Position numbers and translations under genes: made by a program
Origin: an uncultured Peptostreptococcaceae bacterium
GTDB lineage: Bacteria; Bacillota; Clostridia; Peptostreptococcales; Anaerovoracaceae
Assembly: GCA_910588185.1 (NCBI GenBank)
Contig: CAJUQR010000003.1
Span: 1-32,257, forward strand
DNA: 32,257 nucleotides
Reading direction: 5' to 3'
Notes under the pieces: generated by a model
The model's database searches: none
What the model saw: the letters and a program-made list of their open reading frames with translations, nothing else
Told to the model about the DNA's origin: nothing
Shown: piece by piece, positions 24,345 to 32,129 of the stretch
How the letters are laid out: each line of letters begins with the position of its first letter
How positions within the stretch are numbered: the stretch's first letter is position 1

Positions 24345-24878
24345 ATGACAAATGAAAAAAACAACATTAAAAATCTCACATTGGCAGCATTGTGTTTAGC
24401 AATAGCTATGCTGCTACCATTTTTAACAGCTCAAATTCAAACTATAGGAAATATGCTGTGTCCTATGCACATTCCTGTGCTTTTATGCGCTTATATATGT
24501 GGCTGGAAGTGGGCGGCAATGGTTGGTTTCATGGCACCTATTTTAAGATACTTTGCATTCGGTATGCCGCCCCTCATGCCTATAGGATGGGGAATGGCCT
24601 TTGAAATGCTCGCATATGGACTTGTAGCAGGTATTTTATATAGTATGCTCCCTAAAAAAACTGTTAACATTTATGTATCATTAATCATATCAATGATAGC
24701 AGGTAGAATTGTATGGGGAATTGCGCGCATGGTGATTGCGGGAGTAACTAAGACCCAGTTTACATGGCAGCTTTTTGTGGGAGGTGCATTCCTTGAAGCA
24801 ATTCCGGGGATCATTTTACATATCATCCTGATTCCAATTATTGTGGTAGCACTTAGAAAAGCTAAATTGATTGAATAA
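24345..24878 (+). CDS. ECF transporter S component
   Basis: A 177-aa integral membrane protein. ATG 24345 follows GGAGG; an upstream in-frame TTG (24288) has no site. Six hydrophobic segments; the motif 'MLCPMHIPVLLCAYICGW' and 'FAFGMPPLMPIGWGMAFEML' matches the S-component (ECF_trnsprt) pattern. It captures a vitamin-type substrate and couples to shared EcfA/T modules elsewhere in the genome. Substrate not identifiable here. A terminator-like hairpin precedes and an intrinsic terminator follows. Confidence 0.85.
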   Translation: MTNEKNNIKNLTLAALCLAIAMLLPFLTAQIQTIGNMLCPMHIPVLLCAYICGWKWAAMVGFMAPILRYFAFGMPPLMPIGWGMAFEMLAYGLVAGILYSMLPKKTVNIYVSLIISMIAGRIVWGIARMVIAGVTKTQFTWQLFVGGAFLEAIPGIILHIILIPIIVVALRKAKLIE

Positions 24879-24914
24879 AAGCTTTTGTTATTTTTAATAT
24901 ATATATAGTAGGCT

Positions 24915-24945
24915 AAAAAAGGTTGGTATTTTCCGGCCTTTTTTT
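24915..24945 (+). terminator. Terminator after the ECF S component
   Basis: AAAAAAGGTTGG (24915-24926) pairs with CCGGCCTTTTTT (24933-24944), with two G-U pairs, then T. Confidence 0.8.
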
Positions 24946-24965
24946 GTTTAAAGGGACAAAATCAA

Positions 24966-24994
24966 TTGAAAAAAATGGTGTAGTGTAATATAAT
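24966..24994 (+). promoter_or_regulatory. lysC promoter
   Basis: TTGAAA (24966-24971) and TATAAT (24989-24994) are 17 bp apart; ATG is 47 nt further. No riboswitch-like sequence is seen between them. Confidence 0.75.
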
Positions 24995-25040
24995 ATAATT
25001 TCAGTTACATAAGAATTTTTAGAGGAAGGAAACACCTACG

Positions 25041-26372
25041 ATGGGTATAAAAGTGGCAAAATTCGGTGGCTCATCCGTCGCCGATGGAATTCAACTAACA
25101 AAGACTAAACAAATTATAGAACAAGATCCTGACAGAAGATATATTGTAGTGTCAGCACCGGGCAAAAGATTTGAAGGAGATAATAAGATTACAGATCTCC
25201 TATATCTTTGCAAAACTCATATAGACCATAATCTTCCCTATGACCAGATTTTTCAGGTTGTTGCAGATAGATACATGGCGGTTGAAGTTAATCTCGGGAT
25301 TGATGTTGATCTGCTAAAATATTTTGATGATATAAGAGAAAATTTAAAAAACAATCCAAGCGCTGATTATATTGCGTCAAGGGGAGAATTCCTCAATGCT
25401 GTTTTGGTTGCGGCGTTTTTGGGATTTGACTTTGTAGACACAGCTGATTTAATAAAGTTTGATAATAAGGGAAGAATCATGATGGAAGAGACAGATAAGG
25501 CTCTTAGAGAAGAACTTTTAAAACATGAAAAAGCTGTACTTCCGGGATTTTATGGTTCGACTCCTGACGGAAAAATTAAGACTTTCTCAAGAGGAGGTTC
25601 AGATATTACGGGAGCGCTTGTGGCAAGAGCAATAAATGCAGAGGTTTATGAAAACTGGACTGATGTTTCGGGATTCCTTATGGCAGATCCAAGAATAGTA
25701 AAAAATCCTAAACAGATAGAAACTATTTCATATAAAGAACTTAGAGAACTTTCATATATGGGCGCAAGTGTACTTCACGAAGATGCTATTTACCCGGCAA
25801 GAATGGCAAATGTACCTATAAATATTAAGAACACCAATATTCCTGAAGACAAGGGAACAATGATAATAGGTGAAGAGGATTTTGAAGCTACAGGAGCTAA
25901 AGGAAGAATAGTAACAGGAATTGCGGGAAGCAAGGACTTTACAGTTGTTGCTCTTTATAAGAATATGATGAGCAGTGAGAGAGGTTTCGTGAGAAGAATT
26001 CTTGGAATCCTGGATGATTATGATATAAATTTTGAGCATCTGCCTAGTGGAATTGATACAGTTTCTGTAGTTATGTCCAATAAGTCCATAGGTGACAGAC
26101 TTGATGAAGTTCTTGATGCATTTAGGTCAAGACTTAAGCCTGACAGTATAGATGTGATTGAAGATATAGCTCTTATAGCCACAGTTGGTCACAGAATGTC
26201 ATCTAGGGCAGGTGTTTCCGCAAAACTATTTAATGCACTTGGAGAAGCAAAAGTAAATATCAGAATGATAGACCAGGGTTCAAGTGAAATGAATATAATA
26301 GTGGGTGTTGATAACAGAGACTTTGAAAAAGCTGTGAGAGCTATTTATGATGCTTTCGCAGAGGAGGAGTAG
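25041..26372 (+). CDS. lysC: Aspartate kinase
   Basis: A 443-aa monofunctional aspartokinase with 'AKFGGSSVAD' (residues 6-15) as nucleotide-binding motif, 'SRGGSDITGALVA' in the catalytic part, and two C-terminal ACT-type regulatory segments ('GSKDFTVVALYKNMM' and 'ATVGHRMSSRAGVS'). GAGGAAGGA lies upstream of ATG 25041. It phosphorylates aspartate as the first step to lysine, methionine and threonine. The gene is followed after 3 nt by the kinase-like gene, so an operon is likely. Feedback specificity cannot be told. Confidence 0.96.
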   Translation: MGIKVAKFGGSSVADGIQLTKTKQIIEQDPDRRYIVVSAPGKRFEGDNKITDLLYLCKTHIDHNLPYDQIFQVVADRYMAVEVNLGIDVDLLKYFDDIRENLKNNPSADYIASRGEFLNAVLVAAFLGFDFVDTADLIKFDNKGRIMMEETDKALREELLKHEKAVLPGFYGSTPDGKIKTFSRGGSDITGALVARAINAEVYENWTDVSGFLMADPRIVKNPKQIETISYKELRELSYMGASVLHEDAIYPARMANVPINIKNTNIPEDKGTMIIGEEDFEATGAKGRIVTGIAGSKDFTVVALYKNMMSSERGFVRRILGILDDYDINFEHLPSGIDTVSVVMSNKSIGDRLDEVLDAFRSRLKPDSIDVIEDIALIATVGHRMSSRAGVSAKLFNALGEAKVNIRMIDQGSSEMNIIVGVDNRDFEKAVRAIYDAFAEEE

Positions 26373-26375
26373 ACT

Positions 26376-26990
26376 ATGAAGAGGTTGGTGACAATCAGCC
26401 GTGAATATGGAAGCGGAGGCAGGATAATAGGAAAGCTTCTTGCTGAGAAGATTGGAGTTCCGTTTTATGACAGAGAGATAATAGACTTGGCTGTCAATGA
26501 AACTGGATTTTCAAAAGAGTTGATAGAAGATGCGGAACTTAAAGCAAAAAATAGTTTTGCATATGGTTTGTCATCGGCATTTAGTTATGGGGACGTGACA
26601 GGAGGTTCGTCACTTTCTGTCAATGAAAAGTTGTTTTTAGCTCAGTTTAAAGTAGTTAGAGAGATAGGAGAAAAAGGAGAAGGAGTAATTGTAGGACGAT
26701 GTGCTGATTATGTGCTTAAGGATATACCGGGTGTGACTAACGTTTTTGTGTATGCTGAGCATGCAGACAGAGTTAAGCGTGCAATAGAAAAGTACGGTGA
26801 TGACAGTGAAAAAGCTGATCATCTTATAGCTACTTATGATAAGGCACGACAGAATTATTACAATTATCATACTTGTCAAAAATGGGGAGATTATAGGAAT
26901 TATAATTTATCGATTAACAGCAGTTACATCACTGAAGAGGAGGCGGCAGCATTGATTGCCGGTTATGTTGAAAGGAGAACATACAGATGA
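26376..26990 (+). CDS. Cytidylate-kinase-like protein
   Basis: A 204-aa protein. It begins 'MKRLVTISREYGSGGRIIGK', a P-loop of the cytidylate kinase-like family (Cytidylate_kin_2), followed by 'YDREIIDLA' and later 'VIVGRCADYVL', as in the family. Its nucleotide specificity is not known. It starts 3 nt after lysC and its stop overlaps the start of the small membrane protein (ATGA). Confidence 0.92.
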   Translation: MKRLVTISREYGSGGRIIGKLLAEKIGVPFYDREIIDLAVNETGFSKELIEDAELKAKNSFAYGLSSAFSYGDVTGGSSLSVNEKLFLAQFKVVREIGEKGEGVIVGRCADYVLKDIPGVTNVFVYAEHADRVKRAIEKYGDDSEKADHLIATYDKARQNYYNYHTCQKWGDYRNYNLSINSSYITEEEAAALIAGYVERRTYR

Positions 26991-27166
26991 TGCAGGGAAT
27001 GAAAAAGGGGAGTGAACCTAAGGGCGGTAGCAAGTCCGCAGGAGGAAAGGTAATTATAAGCAACAAAGGACTGCTTACTATTTTAGGAATAGGAACGGCT
27101 GCAGGAGCCGCTATGGTTGTTGCAGCAGATAAAATAATGAAAAAAGTCACGTCTTCTGACAAATAG
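26987..27166 (+). CDS. 59-aa glycine-lysine-rich single-helix membrane protein
   Basis: Starts at ATG 26987, overlapping the stop of the kinase-like gene (ATGA); AAAGGAG lies 10 nt upstream. A second ATG at 26990 is possible. The N-terminal 28 residues are rich in K, G and S, then one hydrophobic helix (about 29-48) rich in Gly and Ala, then a charged tail ending SSDK. It sits inside the lysC-metG cluster. No family recognised, but placement and RBS support a real gene. Confidence 0.7.
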   Translation: MMQGMKKGSEPKGGSKSAGGKVIISNKGLLTILGIGTAAGAAMVVAADKIMKKVTSSDK

Positions 27167-27186
27167 AGGGAAAGGGATGAAATAAA

Positions 27187-29118
27187 ATGACAGATAAAAA
27201 AGGAACTTATTATATTACGACTCCTATTTACTATCCAAGTTCAAATTTGCACATAGGACACACATATTGTACTGTTATGGCAGATGCGATGGCTAGATTT
27301 AAAAGGTTATGCGGATATGATGTACGTTTTTTAACAGGAACTGATGAGCATGGACAAAAGATTGAAACTCTTGCCAACGAAAAAGGAGTTACGCCTCAGG
27401 CTTATGTCGATAACATAGTAGACGGTATAAAAAAATTGTGGTCCACTATGGAAATTTCCTATGACGATTTTATTCGTACCACCGAACCAAGACATATTAA
27501 AAGAGTACAAGCCATATTTATGGAGATGTATGAAAAAGGTGATATATACAAGGGAGAATACGAGGGCCTTTATTGTACTCCTTGTGAATCTTTCTGGACT
27601 GAAAGCCAGCTGGTAAACGGATGTTGTCCTGACTGCGGACGTCCTGTTACAGCGGCTAAAGAAGAGGCTTATTTCTTTAAGCTGTCAAAATATGCTGATG
27701 ATTTGCTTAATTTGTTTGAGACAAATCCTGACTTTTTACAGCCTGAAAGCAGAAGAAACGAAATGGTAGCGTTTATAAAGCAGGGTCTTGATGATCTTTG
27801 CATTTCCAGGTCCACATTTGATTGGGGGATTCCGGTACCTATCGATGAAAAACATGTAATTTATGTATGGCTCGATGCGCTTACAAATTATATTACAGCG
27901 CTTGGATATCCGGATGAACCGGAGCTTTATGAAAAGTATTGGCCTGCAAATGTTCACCTCGTTGGTAAAGAGATTGTAAGATTCCATTCAATCATATGGC
28001 CTGCAATGTTGATGAGTGCAGGGATTCCTTTTCCTAAGCAAGTTTTGGGACATGGATGGCTTCTTTTAGGAGGCGAAAAGGTATCTAAATCAAAGGCTTC
28101 AAAGGGAAACGATGTGGTTGATCCGGTTATTTTGATTGATCGTTATGGAATAGACGCTCTCAAATATTTCTTGCTGAGAGAGTATACTTTTGGTCAGGAC
28201 GGCGTGTTTACTAATGAAGTAATGTTAAAGCGCATGAATTACGATTTGGCCAACGACCTTGGAAACTTGGTTTCGAGGACTGTTTCTATGATAGAAAAAT
28301 ATTGTGGCGGGATAGTTCCGGCAGCAACTACCAATGATGAAATCGACGATGATTTAAAGGCTATAGCTATCGGCGCCGCATCTAAAGTAGAGGAGCAGAT
28401 GGATAGATTTGCATTTAACATGGCTCTTGAAGAAATCTGGATTCTTGTAAGACGTGCTAACAAGTATATTGATGAAAAGACTCCTTGGGTACTGGCAAAA
28501 GATGAAGATAAGAAAGCTGAACTTGATACTGTTATGCATAATTTGGCGGAAGCCATAAGGATAATCTCTATTTTGATTTATCCGTTTATGCACACAACAA
28601 GCAAAGAGATAAGAAAGCAGATGGGAATTTGGTATGCTGATGTGGCTTGGGATGACGCTTTTGTGTTTGAAGCTATGGGCGGTGAGCAAGTTAAAAAGGG
28701 TAATGCTATTTTCCCAAGAATTGATATAGAGAAAGAGCTTGAAGAGCTGCAATCGCTGAATAAGCCGGCAGAACCTGAAAGTATTCCGCTAGAATTAAAA
28801 CCTGAAATCACTTATGATGATTTTGATAAAATAGATTTTCGTGTAGGTACAATTTTGAAGGCTGAAAAACATCCTAAAGCTGACAAATTACTTGTGTTCC
28901 AGGTAAAGATGGGAACTGAGCTTCGCCAGATAATCAGTGGTGTGGCAGAAGACTTTAAACCTGAAGAAATGGTTGGTCAGAAAGTGATTGTAGTTGCTAA
29001 CTTGAAACCTCGCCAGCTTCGCGGAATGGAATCCAAGGGAATGCTTTTATTTGCTGAAAACGGCAAACGATGTGAAATTGTAACAACGACAGCGCCTGAC
29101 GGTGAAGTAGTAAGCTAG
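27187..29118 (+). CDS. metG: Methionyl-tRNA synthetase
   Basis: A 643-aa class I synthetase. HIGH is at 22-25, the zinc knuckle at about 130-150 ('CTPCESFW' and 'CCPDCGRP'), and the KMSKS equivalent reads KVSKS in 'GGEKVSKSKASKGNDV' (Met replaced by Val). The last ~110 residues are a C-terminal tRNA-binding domain ('DFDKIDFRVGTILKAEKHP'). It charges tRNA-Met. Starts at ATG 27187 after GGGAAAGGG, 21 nt after the small membrane protein. Confidence 0.97.
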   Translation: MTDKKGTYYITTPIYYPSSNLHIGHTYCTVMADAMARFKRLCGYDVRFLTGTDEHGQKIETLANEKGVTPQAYVDNIVDGIKKLWSTMEISYDDFIRTTEPRHIKRVQAIFMEMYEKGDIYKGEYEGLYCTPCESFWTESQLVNGCCPDCGRPVTAAKEEAYFFKLSKYADDLLNLFETNPDFLQPESRRNEMVAFIKQGLDDLCISRSTFDWGIPVPIDEKHVIYVWLDALTNYITALGYPDEPELYEKYWPANVHLVGKEIVRFHSIIWPAMLMSAGIPFPKQVLGHGWLLLGGEKVSKSKASKGNDVVDPVILIDRYGIDALKYFLLREYTFGQDGVFTNEVMLKRMNYDLANDLGNLVSRTVSMIEKYCGGIVPAATTNDEIDDDLKAIAIGAASKVEEQMDRFAFNMALEEIWILVRRANKYIDEKTPWVLAKDEDKKAELDTVMHNLAEAIRIISILIYPFMHTTSKEIRKQMGIWYADVAWDDAFVFEAMGGEQVKKGNAIFPRIDIEKELEELQSLNKPAEPESIPLELKPEITYDDFDKIDFRVGTILKAEKHPKADKLLVFQVKMGTELRQIISGVAEDFKPEEMVGQKVIVVANLKPRQLRGMESKGMLLFAENGKRCEIVTTTAPDGEVVS

Positions 29119-29533
29119 AGGGTAGATTTGATTATAAACCGGGATGCTGTAAAATCTCCCAATAATTTAAGCTTTTATAGCATGAGCTGATGTGTGTGAT
29201 GTGGCACATAAAAAGCAGGAGCTAAAAGTAATTGAAAACCCCGAAGAATTGACTTTTTTATGATATTTCCCAGGGTCTTACCCCGAAAATCTTTGATTTT
29301 TTGTTAAGTTTGCAGGGTAGGAAATTCGATAAAATCGCTTTTTCTTATCGTCATATGCTTAACACAGTAAATATTTTAGAAAGTTGTGGAAGAATTAACC
29401 CTGTAAATTTCCTGATTTGGACATGTTTTTCGGGGTATGACCCTGCAAATCACTCCCAAATTGAGGATTTTTCGGGGTTAACATCAGTATGCGAGGGCTA
29501 AGTGTGATCTTAATAGGATTAAAGAGGTGAAAG
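29119..29533. other. Intergenic stretch with dispersed repeat copy B
   Basis: No gene is supported. ATGCTGTAAAA (29144-29154) pairs with TTTTATAGCAT (29173-29183) with one G-U pair; no T run follows. Repeat copy B occupies 29223-29479. A TTG-started frame at 29301 has no ribosome binding site and is repeat DNA. Confidence 0.7.
29223..29479 (+). repeat. Dispersed intergenic repeat with terminal inverted repeats, copy B
   Basis: Aligns with copy A (22992-23220 reversed). Within it CAGGGTCTTACCCCGAAAA (29271-29289) matches the complement of 29427-29445 at 18 of 19 positions; AACCCCGAA (29237-29245) pairs with TTCGGGGTT (29471-29479), and GCAGGGT near 29312 pairs with the ACCCTG before 29404. 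The nested pairs give one long imperfect foldback, as in MITE-like elements or structured transcripts. Confidence 0.8.
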
Positions 29534-30361
29534 ATGTTATTTGATTCTCATGCACATATCAATAATGACAATTATACTGAGCAGACTAGAGCTGCTTTGA
29601 TTAATGAAATAGAGGCTTCAGATTTGTCATATGTGATGGATATAGGATTTGACCTTGAAAGTTCAATGTTGGCCACTAAGCATGCAAAGCAGTTTACTTG
29701 GTGTTATGCGGCGGTAGGTATACATCCTCATGATACTAAGGATATGGATGATAATATGCTTGCAATGATACGTGGCCTTGCTAAGAAAGATAAGGTTCAG
29801 GCTATAGGAGAGATAGGGCTGGATTTTCATTATAATTTTTCTGATCAGAAAGTCCAGGAATATTGGTTTCGCAGACAGATACAACTGGCAAATGAACTTA
29901 AGATGCCAATTGTTATTCATTCGAGAGAAGCAGATCAGAAGACTATGGATATTTTGAAGGAAGAAGGAGCTTTTTCTGATCAAAGGTGTAGTTGGTTCCC
30001 TAAACGTCAAGGGGCCGGCGGCATCCTTGAAAAGGATGCTCGCGTACTTCTTCATTGTTTTAGCGGAAGCCGCGAGCTTGGACAGCAGTATGTCAAGCTT
30101 GGAGCGACGCTGTCCATCGCCGGGCCGGTGACATACAAGAATAATCGAAAAACTGTTGAAGTGGTCGAAACGGTTCCAATTGAGTATTTGCTCATAGAGA
30201 CAGATTCTCCATATTTGACACCGGTGCCTTTTAGAGGAAAGCAAAATAAGTCGCCGTATGTGGAGTATACTGCCTGTAAAGTGGCAGAAATTAAGGATAT
30301 GGAATATGATGAGGTTGCCCTTAGAACGTTGGAAAATGCAAAGATTTTCTTTGATATATAG
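29534..30361 (+). CDS. tatD: TatD-family metal-dependent hydrolase
   Basis: A 275-aa protein. ATG 29534 follows AAAGAGGTG. TIM-barrel amidohydrolase with metal ligands H6 and H8, E93, H129, H174 and D224, all in the usual TatD context. A segment at about 146-169 (coding 29969-30040) is longer than in B. subtilis YabD by roughly 18 residues, between 'DILKEEGA' and 'RVLLHCFSGS', and is GC-richer than the rest and contains a palindrome. TatD enzymes are 3'-5' DNA exonucleases or DNA repair hydrolases by family. The next gene begins 11 nt after the stop. Confidence 0.93.
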   Translation: MLFDSHAHINNDNYTEQTRAALINEIEASDLSYVMDIGFDLESSMLATKHAKQFTWCYAAVGIHPHDTKDMDDNMLAMIRGLAKKDKVQAIGEIGLDFHYNFSDQKVQEYWFRRQIQLANELKMPIVIHSREADQKTMDILKEEGAFSDQRCSWFPKRQGAGGILEKDARVLLHCFSGSRELGQQYVKLGATLSIAGPVTYKNNRKTVEVVETVPIEYLLIETDSPYLTPVPFRGKQNKSPYVEYTACKVAEIKDMEYDEVALRTLENAKIFFDI

Positions 30362-30372
30362 GGAGGTTGGAT

Positions 30373-30858
30373 TTGGAAAAATTACAAATAAAACTTGCAT
30401 ATGATTCACAGGAAGAATTGAAGGTGTTGTTCTCGGAATATACTGATATACTTATTTCAGGATGTACGCAAATCACGGAATATCTTGGTATGCAGGGCTA
30501 TGATGAAGAGCTGAAAAATATTGATAAAAAATATGGTATGCCTTACGGAAGAATGTTTTTGGCATATTGGGAGGACAAGCTTGCCGGATGCGTGGGACTT
30601 AGAAAGATGGATGATGAAAGATGCGAAATGAAGCGTCTTTATGTGAGACCTGAATTTCGCGGCAGATACATAGGTAATGAGCTTGTTGAAAAGATAGTGG
30701 ATAGTGCAAGAGAAATCGGATATAAGGAGATGTATTTGGATACTTTGCCTTTTTTAAAAAGTGCAATTAAAATGTATAAAGGATTTGGATTTTACGAGAT
30801 AGAAAGATATAACGATAATCCTATTGATGATTCGGTGTATTTGAAACTCGATTTGTGA
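30373..30858 (+). CDS. GNAT-family N-acetyltransferase
   Basis: A 161-aa protein. Two TTG starts are possible (30367 and 30373); GGGAGG ends at 30366, leaving 6 nt to the second, so 30373 is preferred. Motif A reads 'KRLYVRPEFRGRYIGNELV', in which a Tyr replaces one Gly of the usual RGxGIG pattern, and 'MYKGFGFYEI' near the end is motif B. Acetyl-CoA transfer to an unknown amine. It follows tatD by 11 nt, suggesting an operon. Confidence 0.88.
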   Translation: MEKLQIKLAYDSQEELKVLFSEYTDILISGCTQITEYLGMQGYDEELKNIDKKYGMPYGRMFLAYWEDKLAGCVGLRKMDDERCEMKRLYVRPEFRGRYIGNELVEKIVDSAREIGYKEMYLDTLPFLKSAIKMYKGFGFYEIERYNDNPIDDSVYLKLDL

Positions 30859-30896
30859 TATATTTGTTGATGATGAAGGCTTAGGAGGAAGCAGGA

Positions 30897-31379
30897 ATGA
30901 GTAAAAAAGCAAAGAGATCAAATAGTGGAGGACTGGCGAGATTCTTAGTATACTTCTTGTCATTGATGGTTGTAGAATTGCCTATAATAATGATTTATAG
31001 GAACAGTGCATCAGGTATATTTGTGGCAATGCTTGTAGTTGGAGCAGTTGCACATTTTATATTGTTTGTGGGAATAAGTGCATTCATCACCAATTCTGTA
31101 AACAAGAAGTTTGAAAAGGAGTACAATCCTATTATAGCAGCATATCAGGAGGATCAAGATCCTCAAAAATTATTGGAGGCTCTCAAGAACATGAAAAATA
31201 AGCCTAAGAGTCCAATGATGCATAATGCATATTATTTTACGCTTTCAACGGCTTATTATGGTTTGGGGGAAAAATACAGTGCTTTAGATGCTTTGAGTTA
31301 TATTCGTACAAGTGATAAAAAGCTTGCGGCTGAGGTTATAAAGCAGAGACAGAAAATCAGTGAACTGCCTAACGAGTAA
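30897..31379 (+). CDS. Two-helix membrane protein with TPR-like tail
   Basis: A 160-aa protein. ATG 30897 follows AGGAGGAAG. A basic N-terminus, two transmembrane helices (about 14-34 and 42-65), then an acidic helical region from about 70 that looks like tetratricopeptide-type pairs ('AYYFTLSTAYYGLGEKYSAL'). No family recognised. Same orientation as tatD and GNAT, 38 nt after the GNAT stop. Confidence 0.75.
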   Translation: MSKKAKRSNSGGLARFLVYFLSLMVVELPIIMIYRNSASGIFVAMLVVGAVAHFILFVGISAFITNSVNKKFEKEYNPIIAAYQEDQDPQKLLEALKNMKNKPKSPMMHNAYYFTLSTAYYGLGEKYSALDALSYIRTSDKKLAAEVIKQRQKISELPNE

Positions 31380-31408
31380 CGCAGCTATAATTTTTAATAG
31401 TTTCATAT

Positions 31409-31437
31409 TTCGACATTTTTTGTATAAGGCATATGAT
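31409..31437 (+). promoter_or_regulatory. Promoter of the SpoIIE-like gene
   Basis: TTCGAC (31409-31414) and TATGAT (31432-31437) with a 17-bp spacer. Transcription would start about 4-5 nt before ATG 31449, implying an almost leaderless message with no visible ribosome binding site. Confidence 0.45.
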
Positions 31438-31448
31438 AATATTGACTT

Positions 31449-32126
31449 ATGGAAACTAAAAAAACAGGTAAAATTGAAAAGATAGCTAAAGGCCGATTTA
31501 TGGTCTCTGCCGCCGCCGCAGGTGACAGCGGCGATACCGCTGTCACCTGCCGGCTGCCTGACGGCAGCCAGGCCTTCATTCTGTCGGACGGTATGGGCAA
31601 GGGAATGAAGGCGGCGGCGGAGAGCCAGGCCGTTATAAATAAACTGAGGAAGCTTCTTAAAGAGGGTTCCTCAGTGGCATATGCGATAAAAGAAGTAAAT
31701 CGTATTATGATAGAACAAAGCGGAAAGGAAGAAAATTTTGCTACCATAGATTTGGCTATAATAGATAAGCAAACAGGACGAGCAAAATTTTATAAGATGG
31801 GAGCTGCTTTGTCCTTTTTAGTAAGAGGAAATAAAATAAGAAGAATACAGAGACCCGCATTGCCTGTAGGCATAATTCCAAGTTTAAAATTGACCAACGT
31901 TACGGCAAAACTTAGACCTGGCGATGTGCTCATAATGGTTTCGGATGGTATAACAGAGGCGGATAGAAACGACCTGTCTGCACATTGGCTCGAAGAGTAT
32001 CTCGTAGCAAATGCACAGGTTATGGGACCAAGAGTATTGGCAGGCAAGATTGTGTCTGAAGCTCAATTACGATATGGAGATCGTGAAACAGATGATTTGA
32101 CGGTGGTAGTGGGAAAAATAGAGTGA
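31449..32126 (+). CDS. SpoIIE-type PP2C serine phosphatase
   Basis: A 225-aa protein consisting only of a SpoIIE/PP2C domain: 'LSDGMGKGMKAA' (metal-binding Asp region, residues about 46-57) and the C-terminal 'YGDRETDDLTVVV'. Such small phosphatases dephosphorylate anti-anti-sigma factors or act in stress partner-switching. No partner is visible in the window. The start is uncertain: ATG 31449 lacks an SD, while ATG 31500 has AAAGG 6 nt upstream but would trim the N-terminus. A GC-rich stretch at 31510-31620 includes a perfect 14-bp palindrome. Confidence 0.85.
   Translation: METKKTGKIEKIAKGRFMVSAAAAGDSGDTAVTCRLPDGSQAFILSDGMGKGMKAAAESQAVINKLRKLLKEGSSVAYAIKEVNRIMIEQSGKEENFATIDLAIIDKQTGRAKFYKMGAALSFLVRGNKIRRIQRPALPVGIIPSLKLTNVTAKLRPGDVLIMVSDGITEADRNDLSAHWLEEYLVANAQVMGPRVLAGKIVSEAQLRYGDRETDDLTVVVGKIE
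31518..31550. repeat. Perfect 14-bp palindrome inside the SpoIIE-like CDS
   Basis: 31518-31531 (GCAGGTGACAGCGG) is the exact reverse complement of 31537-31550, with a 5-nt loop (CGATA). It is far more GC-rich than the gene around it. Confidence 0.85.
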
Positions 32127-32129
32127 GCA

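Noticed and set aside
22970..29501. Related short open frames inside the two dispersed repeats
   Set aside because: They lack ribosome binding sites and differences appear spread over all codon positions, so the similarity is that of repeat DNA rather than of a protein.
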